Shown one piece after another: positions 17,728 to 27,793 of a stretch of 64,000 nt of DNA (its first letter is position 1; the number at the start of each line of letters is the position of its first letter). The DNA comes from an uncultured Rhodobacter sp. (GTDB lineage Bacteria > Pseudomonadota > Alphaproteobacteria > Rhodobacterales > Rhodobacteraceae). The notes under the pieces were generated by a model. That model was not told the DNA's origin. It made no database searches and worked only from the letters and a program-made list of their open reading frames with translations. Position numbers and translations under genes: made by a program. The stretch covers positions 87,992 to 151,991 of the forward strand of contig CAMFII010000011.1 in assembly GCA_945952585.1 (NCBI GenBank), in the 5' to 3' direction.

Positions 17728-18620
17728 TTGAAACCCGGTATGGCGCTGCCTCGGCTTCCGTGCCGGCCCCGCTGCTGGCGGTCGGCTCGATGGTGTCGAT
17801 CCAGATGGCTGCGGCCCTGGCCCAGCCCGTGATTCAGGCGATGGGCCCCTTCGCGCTGACCAGCCTGCGCCTTGCCGCAGCGGCGACGATCCTGCTGCTG
17901 CTGACGCGGCCCTGGACGACATGGCAGGGCATGCGGTCGGCCGGGAGTGCCTTCGCGCTCGGGGCGGCTCTTGCGGGGTATTCGGTCTGCTTCTTTGCCG
18001 CGACGGCCTGGCTGCCGCTCGGGATGGTCACGACGATCTCTTTCCTCGGACCGCTCGGACTCTCGCTGATTGCGACCCGGCGGGTCCTTGACGGCATGAT
18101 TGCGCTTCTGGCGGCAGCGAGCGTCGCCATACTGGTTTGGCCTCAGGACCAGGGCTGGGTCACGGCACCTGTGGGATTGGCGCTCGCCCTCGCTTCGGCC
18201 CTGTGCTGGGCGGCCTACATCGTTCTGACCCAGAAGGTAGGGGCCGCGTTCTCGGGCATGCAGGGCCTTGCGATCGCCGTGACCGCCGCAGCCCTCATCG
18301 CAGCGCCGGTGGGTCTGGGCACGCTGACGGAATGGCCGGATCTGCGATGGATCGCGGTGGCTTGTGCCCTTGGTCTGCTTTCCCCGTTGATGACGACGGG
18401 TCTCGAGATGCTGGCCCTGCGTCGCATGGGCAAGCGCCCCTTCGGTATCCTGATGAGCCTGGAGCCGGCGATTGGCGTCGGGGTCGGGCTGGTGGTTCTG
18501 GAGCAGGTTCCGGGCATGGCGCAGGGGCTGGGTGTGCTGGGGGTCATTGTGGCAAGTGCCCTGACCGTCCTCCTTCCGGCGCCAGCGCCGAGGGAGATCC
18601 CGCGCGCCGATCCGGCCTAA
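17718..18620 (+). CDS. EamA/RhtA-type drug-metabolite transporter
   Basis: 300-residue inner-membrane protein with about ten hydrophobic helices in two EamA repeats. It resembles RhtA-type exporters of homoserine, threonine and similar amino acids; the C-terminal RRMGKRPFGILMSLEPAIGVGVG stretch is characteristic. It overlaps the amino acid dehydrogenase gene, so a role in exporting a related amino or keto acid is plausible. The stop codon overlaps that of the convergent sulfotransferase gene. Confidence 0.82.
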   Translation: MALIETRYGAASASVPAPLLAVGSMVSIQMAAALAQPVIQAMGPFALTSLRLAAAATILLLLTRPWTTWQGMRSAGSAFALGAALAGYSVCFFAATAWLPLGMVTTISFLGPLGLSLIATRRVLDGMIALLAAASVAILVWPQDQGWVTAPVGLALALASALCWAAYIVLTQKVGAAFSGMQGLAIAVTAAALIAAPVGLGTLTEWPDLRWIAVACALGLLSPLMTTGLEMLALRRMGKRPFGILMSLEPAIGVGVGLVVLEQVPGMAQGLGVLGVIVASALTVLLPAPAPREIPRADPA

Positions 18621-19210
18621 TCTGCGATTGAGTTATAGAGCCGGTAGTCTTCGGCCTGCACGTCTGCCAGCTTGGCCTCTGTCTCGGGTGACAGGTGCAA
18701 GTCGGCCTGGGGCGAGACATTGACCCGGGGCAGGGTGATCGCGCAGTTCAGCCGGTCCTCGAGGAAATGCACGAAGCTGTCGATTTCCTCGTAGCGGAAC
18801 AGCCGGTCGACGCCCTCGCCCTGGCGTGGGCGCAGGAAGCGTTCCTGCGAGCCGACATCGGCGAAGCCGGGGCGCGGATCGCTGCAATAGGCGCGGGCGA
18901 AGTCCTCGAAGGTCATGGCGCGGGTGCTCTTGTCCTGGTCCGGCACATCCTCGCGCTGGCGGAACCGGAACCAGCTGCCCAGCCAATCGCGCGGTTCGCG
19001 CATCAGGGCCACGACGGTGAAGCGATGGCCCGAGGCGGCTTCCAGATAGGGACCGATGAAGCGGTGATAGCGATGGACCGTCGTATGTTTCAGCAGCGGC
19101 GGGCGTTCGATGGCCAGTGCGGCGAGGGGCTGCAGGGCTGATTCGATTGCGGTGGACCCTGTCTTGGGCGTGGCGAGGAAGGCGAGGCGCTGTTCCCAGA
19201 AGACAAGCAT
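18617..19210 (-). CDS. Sulfotransferase-family protein
   Basis: 197-residue protein with the 5'-phosphosulfate-binding-like motif LATPKTGSTAIE at residues 12-23 and the 3'-phosphate-like motif VVALMREPRDWLGSW near residues 66-80, as in PAPS-dependent sulfotransferases. Rhodobacterales homologues are often labelled gamma-glutamyl kinase in databases, which the sequence does not support. The acceptor substrate is unknown. It runs towards the EamA gene with overlapping stop codons, and recA is divergent. Confidence 0.7.
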   Translation of the reverse strand: MLVFWEQRLAFLATPKTGSTAIESALQPLAALAIERPPLLKHTTVHRYHRFIGPYLEAASGHRFTVVALMREPRDWLGSWFRFRQREDVPDQDKSTRAMTFEDFARAYCSDPRPGFADVGSQERFLRPRQGEGVDRLFRYEEIDSFVHFLEDRLNCAITLPRVNVSPQADLHLSPETEAKLADVQAEDYRLYNSIAD

Positions 19211-19338
19211 TTCAGTCCTTTCGAAGTCACCGCAGCCTGTCGCGGCGGCCGTAAACTAACGCTTAACCATCTTGGGAAAAAGTCGGCAATGAGGAAAATG
19301 CGGATTGATTTGTTCCCGGTTTGATCTCATAGATACGA

Positions 19339-19353
19339 GAACAAGGCAGGAAC
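19339..19353. promoter_or_regulatory. LexA (SOS) box upstream of recA
   Basis: GAAC-AAGGCAG-GAAC matches the alphaproteobacterial LexA site GAAC-N7-GAAC exactly, 50 bases before the recA ATG. A second, imperfect copy in the opposite sense, GTTC-N7-GATC, lies at 19312-19326. Confidence 0.85.
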
Positions 19354-19403
19354 AAACCGGGCAATTGCCGCTGAATGCGGCCTGTGGAATAAGGGTCTTC
19401 GAA

Positions 19404-20474
<1,071 letters not shown>

Positions 20475-20497
20475 TCTTTGGCACAGGATGAAGATGG

Positions 20498-20522
20498 GGC
20501 CGGGCTTTCTGCCCGGCCTTTT
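20498..20522 (+). terminator. Rho-independent terminator of recA
   Basis: GGCCGGGC-TTTCT-GCCCGGCC is an 8-bp perfect stem followed by TTTT, 24 bases after the recA stop. Confidence 0.9.
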
Positions 20523-20550
20523 CATTTGCGCCTGGCTCGTCGGGAGCGCG

Positions 20551-20596
20551 CAAAATCCCTCGAAGGATTTTGCCAAATCCCTTCTAAGGGATTTGG
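20551..20596. repeat. Paired hairpins between recA and alaS
   Basis: CAAAATCC-N6-GGATTTTG (20551-20572) is directly followed by CCAAATCCCTT-CT-AAGGGATTTGG (20573-20596). The design is the same as the paired A/T-rich hairpins at 8.5, 31.0 and 56.8 kb, with a different arm sequence. They lie downstream of the recA terminator. Confidence 0.65.
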
Positions 20597-20724
20597 TCCA
20601 GCGTCCTGCACTCAGCCAATTTTCGTTGATGACCCGAGGGAAGGTGGACAGGGGGGCCATGGGGGGCTAAACGGAACGCCGATCATTCACCGGCCTCAGC
20701 CGACCGAGGGGACACGACCGCGCC

Positions 20725-23382
20725 ATGACCTCCCTGAACGAGATCCGTTCCACCTTCCTCGACTACTTCGCCAAGAACGGCCACCGCGTTGTCGACTCGA
20801 GCCCGCTCGTGCCGCGGAACGACCCGACGCTGATGTTCACGAACTCGGGCATGGTGCAGTTCAAGAACCTGTTCACCGGCACCGAGACGCGCGACTACAA
20901 GCGCGCCACGACCGCGCAGAAATGCGTCCGCGCCGGGGGCAAGCACAACGACCTCGACAACGTCGGCTACACCGCCCGGCACCTGACCTTCTTCGAGATG
21001 CTCGGCAACTTCTCGTTCGGGGATTACTTCAAGGACAAGGCGATCCCCTTCGCCTGGGAACTGCTGACCAAGGACTTCGGCATCCCGAAGGACAAGCTGA
21101 CCGTCACCGTCTATCACGACGACGATCAGGCGTTTGACCTGTGGAAGAAGGTCGCGGGCCTGCCGGACGAGCGGATCATCCGCATCCCGACCAATGACAA
21201 CTTCTGGATGATGGGTCCGACCGGACCCTGCGGTCCCTGCACCGAGATCTTCTACGACCACGGCCCCGAGGTCTGGGGCGGCCCGCCCGGCAGCCCCGAG
21301 CAGGACGGCGATCGCTTCGTCGAGATCTGGAACAACGTCTTCATGCAGTTCGAGCAGTTCGAGGACGGCAGCCGCAAGCCACTGCCGAACCCCTCGATCG
21401 ACACCGGCATGGGGCTGGAACGCTTCGGCGCCGTGCTGATGGGCGCTCATGACGTGTTCTCTACCGACACGCTGCGCAAGCTCGTGGAAGCCAGTGCCCA
21501 TGCGACCGGCACCGACCCCGATGGCGAGCAGAAGTTCCACCACCGCGTGATCGCCGACCACCTGCGCTCGACCTCGTTCCTGATCGCCGACGGGGTGATG
21601 CCCTCGAACGAAGGTCGCGGCTACGTGCTCCGCCGCATCATGCGCCGCGCCATGCGCCACGCGCATCAGGCCGGGGCCAAGGACCCGGTGATGTACAAGC
21701 TCGTCGGCACGCTCGTGGCCGAGATGGGCGCGCAGTACAAGGAACTGGGCCAGGCCCGCGCGCTGATCGAGGAGACGCTGAAACTCGAGGAAACCCGCTT
21801 CAAGCAGACGCTGGAACGCGGCCTGCGGCTCCTCGACGACGAGCTGGCGAAGCTGCCCGAAGGCGCTGCGTTGCCGGGCGAGGCGGCGTTCCGCCTCTAT
21901 GACACCTACGGCTTCCCGCTCGACCTGACGCAGGACGCGCTGCGCGAAAAGAACCGCGAAGTCGATGCCGCTGGCTTCGAGGCCGCGATGGCGGAACAGA
22001 AGGCCAAGGCCCGCGCCAGCTGGGCCGGCACCGGCGAGACCAAGGACGCGGCGATCTGGTTCGATCTCGCGCATGCCCATGGCTCGACCGAGTTCCTGGG
22101 CTATGACACCGAGGTGGCCGAGGGGCAGGTCCTGGCGCTCGTAATGGGCGGCAAGGCGATCGACAAGGCCGGGATCGGCACCGAGGTCCAGGTCGTCGTC
22201 AACCAGACGCCGTTCTACGCGGAAAGCGGCGGCCAAGTCGGCGATGCCGGCGTCATCGTGACCGAGACCGGCAAGGCCCGCGTGACGGACACCAAGAAAT
22301 CGGCCGGCATCTGGATCCATCAGGCGGTGGTCGAGGAGGGCTCGCTTTCCAAGGGGCAGGCGGCCCGGCTTGAGGTCGATCACGCCCGCCGCAGCCAGAT
22401 CCGCGCCAACCACTCGGCCACGCACCTTCTGCACGAGGCCCTGCGCGAGGCGCTCGGGACCCATGTGGCGCAGCGTGGCTCGCTCAACGCGCCTGACCGG
22501 CTGCGTTTCGACTTCAGCCATGCCAAGGCGCTGACCGAGGCGGAACTGGCGAAGGTCGAGGGCGAGGTCAACGACTTCATCCGCCAGAACACGGCGGTCG
22601 AAACCCGGATCATGTCGCCCGACGAGGCCCGCGCCCTCGGCGCGCAGGCGCTCTTCGGTGAGAAATACGGCGACGAGGTCCGCGTGGTCTCGATGGGCCG
22701 GACCGAGAACTCGGGCAAGGGCTTCAGGGGCGACGCCTATTCGCTGGAACTTTGTGGCGGCACCCATGTCGCGCGCACCGGGGATATCGGCGCCTTCCTG
22801 CTTCTGGGTGACAGCGCCTCGTCCGCCGGGGTCCGCCGGATCGAGGCGCTGACGGGGCAGGCTGCGCTCGACCACCTGCGCGCGCAAGAGGCACGACTTC
22901 TCGACATCGCCGGCGCGCTCAAGGCCCCGGCGGCGGACGTGGTCGACCGGGTCAAGGCGCTGGTCGACGAGCGCCGCGCCCTGCAGAACGAGGTCGTGCA
23001 GCTTCGGCGCGAGCTTGCCATGGGCGGCGGTGGTTCGGCCGGCCCCGAGGCGAAAGAGATCGGCGGCGTGAAGTTCGTGGCGCAGGTGTTGTCCGGCGTT
23101 TCGGGCAAGGACCTGCCGGGGCTGATTGACGCGCTGAAGGACAAGATTGGCTCGGGTGCGGTCCTGCTGATTGCCGATGCCGGCGGCAAGGCAGCCGTGG
23201 CCGCCGGCGTGACCGGCGACCTGACGGGCAAGCTGTCCGCCGTCGACCTCGCCCGTGCGGCGGCCGAGAAGCTCGGCGGCAAGGGCGGCGGTGGCCGCCC
23301 CGACATGGCTCAGGCGGGCGGCGCCTCGGCCGAGAACGCCCCGGCGGCCATCGCCGCCGTCGAAGCCCTGATTGGAGCCTGA
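20725..23382 (+). CDS. alaS: Alanine-tRNA ligase
   Basis: 885-residue class II aminoacyl-tRNA synthetase charging tRNA-Ala. The N-terminal catalytic core starts [20 protein letters not shown] and includes the [13 protein letters not shown] motif. The editing domain carries [16 protein letters not shown] and the zinc-site [16 protein letters not shown]-terminal oligomerisation (C-Ala) region follows. The length is normal. It is followed after 3 bases by a DUF1330 gene. Confidence 0.97.
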   Translation: MTSLNEIRSTFLDYFAKNGHRVVDSSPLVPRNDPTLMFTNSGMVQFKNLFTGTETRDYKRATTAQKCVRAGGKHNDLDNVGYTARHLTFFEMLGNFSFGDYFKDKAIPFAWELLTKDFGIPKDKLTVTVYHDDDQAFDLWKKVAGLPDERIIRIPTNDNFWMMGPTGPCGPCTEIFYDHGPEVWGGPPGSPEQDGDRFVEIWNNVFMQFEQFEDGSRKPLPNPSIDTGMGLERFGAVLMGAHDVFSTDTLRKLVEASAHATGTDPDGEQKFHHRVIADHLRSTSFLIADGVMPSNEGRGYVLRRIMRRAMRHAHQAGAKDPVMYKLVGTLVAEMGAQYKELGQARALIEETLKLEETRFKQTLERGLRLLDDELAKLPEGAALPGEAAFRLYDTYGFPLDLTQDALREKNREVDAAGFEAAMAEQKAKARASWAGTGETKDAAIWFDLAHAHGSTEFLGYDTEVAEGQVLALVMGGKAIDKAGIGTEVQVVVNQTPFYAESGGQVGDAGVIVTETGKARVTDTKKSAGIWIHQAVVEEGSLSKGQAARLEVDHARRSQIRANHSATHLLHEALREALGTHVAQRGSLNAPDRLRFDFSHAKALTEAELAKVEGEVNDFIRQNTAVETRIMSPDEARALGAQALFGEKYGDEVRVVSMGRTENSGKGFRGDAYSLELCGGTHVARTGDIGAFLLLGDSASSAGVRRIEALTGQAALDHLRAQEARLLDIAGALKAPAADVVDRVKALVDERRALQNEVVQLRRELAMGGGGSAGPEAKEIGGVKFVAQVLSGVSGKDLPGLIDALKDKIGSGAVLLIADAGGKAAVAAGVTGDLTGKLSAVDLARAAAEKLGGKGGGGRPDMAQAGGASAENAPAAIAAVEALIGA

Positions 23383-23385
23383 AAG

Positions 23386-23673
23386 ATGCCCGGAGCTTTC
23401 TGGATCGCCCATGTCGAAGTGACCGACCCCGAGGCCTATGGCCGCTATGCCAAGGGCGCGACCGAGGCGATCGCGGCCCATGGCGGGGTCTTCCTCGCCC
23501 GGGGCAGCCGCTATGTGCAGCTCGAGGGGCGGGATCGCGCCCGCAACGTCGTGGCGAAGTTCCCGAGCGTCGAGGCTGCGGTGGCCTGCTACAACTCGCC
23601 CGAATACCAGGCGGCGCTCGTGCATGCGAAGGGCGCGGCCGAGCGCGATCTCGTCGTGGTGGAAGAAATCTGA
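23386..23673 (+). CDS. DUF1330 family protein
   Basis: 95-residue ferredoxin-like (dimeric alpha-beta barrel) protein. The DUF1330 pattern is clear: FWIAHVEVTDPEAYGRY at the start, FLARGSRYVQLEGRD in the middle and CYNSPEYQAAL near the end. The function is unknown; a catalytic role on small molecules has been suggested for the fold. The start follows alaS by 3 bases and GGAG precedes it, so it is co-transcribed with alaS. Confidence 0.88.
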   Translation: MPGAFWIAHVEVTDPEAYGRYAKGATEAIAAHGGVFLARGSRYVQLEGRDRARNVVAKFPSVEAAVACYNSPEYQAALVHAKGAAERDLVVVEEI

Positions 23674-23687
23674 CCGTTTCTGCGGCA

Positions 23688-23727
23688 TTCGTGGCAGGCG
23701 GTAAACAATCCCCCAAATTGCCACGAA
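23688..23727. promoter_or_regulatory. Inverted repeat upstream of VPLPA-CTERM gene
   Basis: Perfect 9-bp arms TTCGTGGCA (23688-23696) and TGCCACGAA (23719-23727) flank a 22-base spacer, about 90 bases before the start of the surface-protein gene. It could be an operator or the 3' hairpin of the alaS-DUF1330 transcript. Confidence 0.35.
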
Positions 23728-23814
23728 AGCATCAGACAGAGGTCGGCATCCGGCCCAAGGCTCGTCGTGAACGGTTGGTTAATCGGCTCCAGATCTGATT
23801 TCTGGAGAATGACC

Positions 23815-24513
23815 ATGCTGAAAATCCTCTGTGCAACGACTGCCCTCGCGCTGATGGCTATCCCGGCTTCCGCTGCCACGATGAAGGCGGTGTATTCGGG
23901 AAAAGTGAATTATGGCTATGATCAGACGGGTGTTTTCGGCTCTGCCGGGGCCGACCTGTCCGGCCTCGACTATGTGCTGACCTATGTCTATGACACCTCC
24001 AAGGGCTGGCGCTGGACCGGCACGGGCTATGACCAGATCTATGGCGGTGCGGGCTACGGAAACGAGTCGCCGATCGTGGCGGCCACACTCAAGATCAACG
24101 GCCATAGCACGAGTTTTTCCGGAGATTACTTCGGCATGGCCTATGCCTATTCCGATCAGTCGAGCTATTCCTACCGTTATGACTATGCCTACAATTACAG
24201 CTACGACGGCTCGCACTTTGCCTATGACTACATCTATAGCTATGGCGAATATGGCCAGGGCTCGTCGGGCAATCTGGAAGACATCGCCGACCTGACCGGC
24301 ACCTGGTGGGGCTACAGCTACTTCCAGAAATACGACTACGACTACAGCAACTGGTCGGCCTCGACCTACACCTATGGCAGCCTCGGCCCGAGCCAGGTGA
24401 CCGTGTCGCCCTACGAACCGGCCGCCGTTCCGCTTCCGGCCTCGGCGCTGCTCCTCGTCTCGGGCTTCGGCGGTCTTGCCGCGATGCGCACACTCCGCCG
24501 TCGCGCCGCCTGA
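23815..24513 (+). CDS. Tyrosine-rich secreted VPLPA-CTERM protein
   Basis: 232-residue predicted surface protein. The signal peptide MLKILCATTALALMAIPASA fixes the start at 23815, with TGGAG seven bases upstream; the ORF track starts 16 codons earlier. The central region is strikingly tyrosine-rich: about 14 Tyr in 40 residues in a Y-x-Y pattern (YSYRYDYAYNYSYDG). The C-terminus is a full sorting signal: VPLPA, a hydrophobic stretch and a basic tail LRRRAA. The class is processed by an exosortase not present here. The aromatic repeat suggests a beta-rich or adhesive surface layer protein, which is inference. Confidence 0.85.
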   Translation: MLKILCATTALALMAIPASAATMKAVYSGKVNYGYDQTGVFGSAGADLSGLDYVLTYVYDTSKGWRWTGTGYDQIYGGAGYGNESPIVAATLKINGHSTSFSGDYFGMAYAYSDQSSYSYRYDYAYNYSYDGSHFAYDYIYSYGEYGQGSSGNLEDIADLTGTWWGYSYFQKYDYDYSNWSASTYTYGSLGPSQVTVSPYEPAAVPLPASALLLVSGFGGLAAMRTLRRRAA

Positions 24514-24533
24514 TCGCACTCAGCGCGCCATGC

Positions 24534-24570
24534 AACGCCCGCCGACCTGTAGCGGTCCGGCGGGCGTTCT
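24534..24570 (+). terminator. Terminator hairpin after VPLPA-CTERM gene
   Basis: AACGCCCGCCG (24534-24544) pairs perfectly with CGGCGGGCGTT (24558-24568), followed by a pyrimidine-rich stretch TTCTCGCTTCTT. It lies 21 bases after the stop codon. Confidence 0.75.
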
Positions 24571-24770
24571 CGCTTCTTGGCCGGGACACGCCTGCGTTTC
24601 CCGCACGGGCGCTTGCCCGAGCCCAGAGTTTCAGCATTTGCGTCGCGCCCCGGCCACAAGCGCGTGAGTCTGCCGATCCTGTCGCGCAATCCCCTGAATT
24701 CATGCTACTGTCCGAAAAAAAGAAGACCGAGGCAGAGCATGATTCCCAAACTGAAGCCGAGGGCACGCTG

Positions 24771-25565
24771 ATGTGCCGTTGGGCCGCCTATACCGGTGCG
24801 CCGATCTTCCTGGAGGAGATCGTCAGCCGCCCACGCCATTCGCTAATCCACCAGAGCCATTGCGCGACCGAGTGCAAGACGGCGATCAATGCCGACGGCT
24901 TCGGCATCGCCTGGTATGGTGAACGCCCCGAGCCGGGGCTTTACCGCGACGTGATGCCGGCCTGGTCGGACCCGAACCTGCGCTCGATCACCTCGCAGGT
25001 GCGCTCGGGCCTGTTCCTGGCCCATGTCCGCGCCTCGACGGGCACGGCAACGAGCCGCAACAACTGCCACCCCTTCACCCACGGCCGCTGGAGCTTCATG
25101 CATAATGGCCAGGTCGGGGGCTGGGAGGTGATCCGCCGCGATGCCGACATGCTGATCCCCGACGAGCTCTATCCGCACCGCAAGGGCGCGACCGACAGTG
25201 AGGCGCTGTTCCTAATTGCCGTGGCCGAGGGGCTGGACGACGATCCTCAGGGCGCGATGGAGCGGGCGGTCGCAAGGCTCGAGGCCCTGAGCCGCCAGAA
25301 GGGCGAAGGCACGCCGATGCGCCTGACCGCGGCTCTATCCGACGGCCAGCGCCTCTACGCGATCCGCTATGCCACCGACGAGCAGGCGCCCACGCTCTAC
25401 CACCGCTGGTCCGACACGCGCCGAGGCAGGGCGGTGGTGTCTGAGCCTTTGGAAGACGGCGAGACGGGCTGGGAAACCGTCCCGCAGGGATCGTTCTGCG
25501 TCTTCGAGGGTCCCAAGGCGCAGGTCCGCGCCTTCCTGCCGTCGCCACTCAGCAGCGCGGCCTGA
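24771..25565 (+). CDS. Class II glutamine amidotransferase (YafJ/EgtC-like)
   Basis: 264-residue stand-alone Ntn-type glutaminase domain. The start at 24771 places the catalytic cysteine at position 2 (MCRWAAYTGAPI), as the family needs after removal of Met; the ORF track starts 155 codons too early. Other motifs are ADGFGIAWYG, AHVRASTG, NCHPFTHGRWSFMHNGQV and GATDSEALFL. Such proteins release ammonia or hydrolyse gamma-glutamyl bonds (EgtC acts in ergothioneine synthesis). No ergothioneine genes are nearby, so the substrate is unassigned. Confidence 0.87.
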   Translation: MCRWAAYTGAPIFLEEIVSRPRHSLIHQSHCATECKTAINADGFGIAWYGERPEPGLYRDVMPAWSDPNLRSITSQVRSGLFLAHVRASTGTATSRNNCHPFTHGRWSFMHNGQVGGWEVIRRDADMLIPDELYPHRKGATDSEALFLIAVAEGLDDDPQGAMERAVARLEALSRQKGEGTPMRLTAALSDGQRLYAIRYATDEQAPTLYHRWSDTRRGRAVVSEPLEDGETGWETVPQGSFCVFEGPKAQVRAFLPSPLSSAA

Positions 25566-25591
25566 CGCTGACCGGCATCCGTCGGGTCGGC

Positions 25592-25834
25592 TCAACGGCC
25601 GTGATAGGCATGTGCCTGGCGGATCATCTCGTCCAGCGGTGCGCGCGGGTCGCAGATGATTCCCATGTCGCGCAGGAGATGCGGCGACAGCTGCGAGAAA
25701 CGGTCCACTGCCTGGGCAAGCTCCCGCTCCTTGCGGTCGCGATGGATGGCACCGGCAATCCGGGCAAGCGCGGTGGCCAGGCTTCCGCCGGCGCGCGGGG
25801 CGATCGACAGCGGGGGGGTGGTGGTCGAGAACAT
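25592..25834 (-). CDS. DUF1127 small protein
   Basis: 80-residue protein whose C-terminal half fits DUF1127: FSQLSPHLLRDMGIICDP, the LS-x5-LxDIG pattern. Short DUF1127 proteins in alphaproteobacteria are stress-induced and some bind RNA. GGAGACGG sits just upstream of the ATG. It is divergent from the winged-helix/TPR gene. Confidence 0.8.
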   Translation of the reverse strand: MFSTTTPPLSIAPRAGGSLATALARIAGAIHRDRKERELAQAVDRFSQLSPHLLRDMGIICDPRAPLDEMIRQAHAYHGR

Positions 25835-26008
25835 GGTCCGTCTCCTTTCGGGGTGATCCGCATCTTGCGGTATGGACCAAGCCTCTCACGACCGCGGTTC
25901 CCGATCCTGAAGGTTGGCTGAAACTTCGGTGAATTTCCGGCGGCGATTGCTGAATGCTTGACAGGGTTCCGGCCTCTGCCACCCTTTTGCGAAACATCGG
26001 GGGACGCC

Positions 26009-27559
26009 GTGGAAAGCGGGTCGGCGAACACGATCCAGCTGGATGATGCCATGCTCGACATGGCCGCCGGGACCTTGTCCCGGAACGGAGCCATTGTTGC
26101 GCTTCGGCCGAAATCCTTCCAGTTGCTCTGCCATCTTGCCGCGCGCGGGGGGCAGGTCGTGACGAAATCCGACCTCATGGATGCCATCTGGCCGGATGTC
26201 TTCGTGACCGAGGATTCCCTGACCCAGGCCGTCCGCGACGTGCGGACCGCACTCAAGGACGACGCCGGACGGCGCCTGCAGACCATCCGCGGGCGGGGCT
26301 ATCTGCTCGATACCGCCTCACCGTCCCCGGCGGCAAAGCCGGCCGCCGGAACCCCGTTGCCGCGTATCGCGGTGTTGCCCTTCACCCTTCGCCCCCTGCG
26401 CGAGGATCTTCTGCCGCGGATCGAGATGCTGGCCGAGGAAATCGCGGCGGGTCTCGCCCGCTATCGCACGCTGCGCGTGATCTCATCGGCCTCGGCGCGG
26501 CGGGCCGCCATGGAATTCGACCATCCCGAGGAAATCGCCTCGCGGCTCGGGGCCGACTATCTGATCGATGGCACGGCATTGGCCGGACCGGACGGGTTCC
26601 AGCTGCGCCTCACGCTGATCAGGTCCGAGTCCGACGCTATGGTCTGGAGCGAGACCTTCGACTGTCAGGGCGATGCGATCCTGGATGCCCAGTCCGGGAT
26701 CGTGCCGCGTGTGCTCGCTCACTTGGTCTCGGGAATCGAGACCGAGGGACATGCCCGCGCGCTGACACGCGCGACGGAGAGCCTGACCGCTTACGATCAC
26801 TTTGCCCGCGGTCAGGCGTTGTGGAGCAGCGATGATCCGGAACTCACCCGGCATTCGCTGATGCATTACGAGGCCGCCGTGGCCGCCGACCCGGAGTTCG
26901 GCTTGGCCTGGACACATCTGGGTTGGGCAGAACTGGCCCTGAACGACTATTCGCTCGCACCGCCAGAGGTCATGCGGCGCGCGGTCGAGCGGGCACGGCG
27001 CGGCGTTGCGCTTGCGCCTTATGACGGCCGGACGCATACCGGACTGGGCTACATACAGGCGTTGAGCGGCGATTTCTCCAGCGCAACGGCCAATGTCGCG
27101 GTCGGGTTGCGGCTCAATCCCTCCAGCGTGGATTGTCTGATGGATCACGCCACGGTCTCGCTTGCGCGGGGCAGGCCGATCGAGGCGCTCGTCCTTCTGG
27201 ACGAGGTGAAGGACCTTTGCCCCATGCGGGTCAGCTACGATGCGCACATGCGGGGCGAGGCGCTGTTCATGCTCGGCCGCTATTCCGAAGCAGCCGATGC
27301 CTTCCTCGGCACAACCAACCTGTCGAACCGCCGGCGGACCTTCCTCGCGGCGATGCTGGCCAAGGCGGGCAGATCGACGGAGGCTGTTGCCCAACTGGAC
27401 GCAATCGCGCGCTCTGACCCGGATTGGGACCATCTGGGAAACGCCCGGCTTGGCTATCGCTACGAGACCCCGTCGGACAGCGCGCATCTGGAAGAGGCGA
27501 TCCGGCTGGCGCTGGAGATCTGGAAGGGGAAACCCGAGAACCCTGAAGACAAGGGATAG
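26009..27559 (+). CDS. OmpR-type winged-helix regulator with TPR-like C-terminus
   Basis: About 516 residues. An OmpR/PhoB-type DNA-binding domain fills the first 100 (LRPKSFQLLCHLAARGGQVV, SLTQAVRDVRTALKDD, IRGRGYLLDT). A middle domain beginning RIAVLPFTLRP resembles the TolB-like domain found in CadC/adenylate-cyclase-type regulators. The rest is helical tetratricopeptide-like repeats. No receiver domain and no membrane segment are visible, so it is soluble and not phosphorelay-controlled in the usual way. The GTG at 26009, five bases after GGGGG, is preferred to the upstream TTG at 25958. The target is unknown. Confidence 0.72.
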   Translation: MESGSANTIQLDDAMLDMAAGTLSRNGAIVALRPKSFQLLCHLAARGGQVVTKSDLMDAIWPDVFVTEDSLTQAVRDVRTALKDDAGRRLQTIRGRGYLLDTASPSPAAKPAAGTPLPRIAVLPFTLRPLREDLLPRIEMLAEEIAAGLARYRTLRVISSASARRAAMEFDHPEEIASRLGADYLIDGTALAGPDGFQLRLTLIRSESDAMVWSETFDCQGDAILDAQSGIVPRVLAHLVSGIETEGHARALTRATESLTAYDHFARGQALWSSDDPELTRHSLMHYEAAVAADPEFGLAWTHLGWAELALNDYSLAPPEVMRRAVERARRGVALAPYDGRTHTGLGYIQALSGDFSSATANVAVGLRLNPSSVDCLMDHATVSLARGRPIEALVLLDEVKDLCPMRVSYDAHMRGEALFMLGRYSEAADAFLGTTNLSNRRRTFLAAMLAKAGRSTEAVAQLDAIARSDPDWDHLGNARLGYRYETPSDSAHLEEAIRLALEIWKGKPENPEDKG

Positions 27560-27760
27560 ACCCGTAAGCAGGGCCAGGTGAGTAGCAGGTTGCAGGGTCG
27601 CGAGCTGCGTTCGTGGAAGCAGGCGCGTATTCGCGTCAACCCGTTAGATCGGCTTGACCGTGACGCGTCAGAACCAAAGTCATTCCTGGCTTCGCCGATA
27701 TGCGAGGGTGGCAGGGGACCGTCCAGATTTGACTTGAGATCCTGACCGGCGAAACGGCAC

Positions 27761-27785
27761 GCGAACTCGGCAAGGCCGAGTTCGC
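27761..27785 (-). terminator. Hairpin at the 3' end of typA
   Basis: GCGAACTCGGC-AAG-GCCGAGTTCGC is an 11-bp perfect stem beginning 8 bases after the typA stop on the minus strand. No long U tract follows. The remaining bases of the 27560-27793 gap show nothing else I can name. Confidence 0.5.
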
Positions 27786-27793
27786 AGTCCGCA

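Noticed and set aside
15787-17922. 711-residue minus-strand ORF across gmk, carbonic anhydrase and amino acid dehydrogenase genes
   Set aside because: Runs antisense through three recognisable genes and has no domain of its own.
20683-23724. 1013-residue ORF on the minus strand across alaS
   Set aside because: It is the complement of a full-length alanyl-tRNA synthetase and DUF1330; long antisense ORFs are common in G/C-rich DNA and its translation shows no family motif.
23674-23814. RNA gene or riboswitch before the VPLPA-CTERM gene
   Set aside because: Only one inverted repeat is visible; no conserved riboswitch core could be found.
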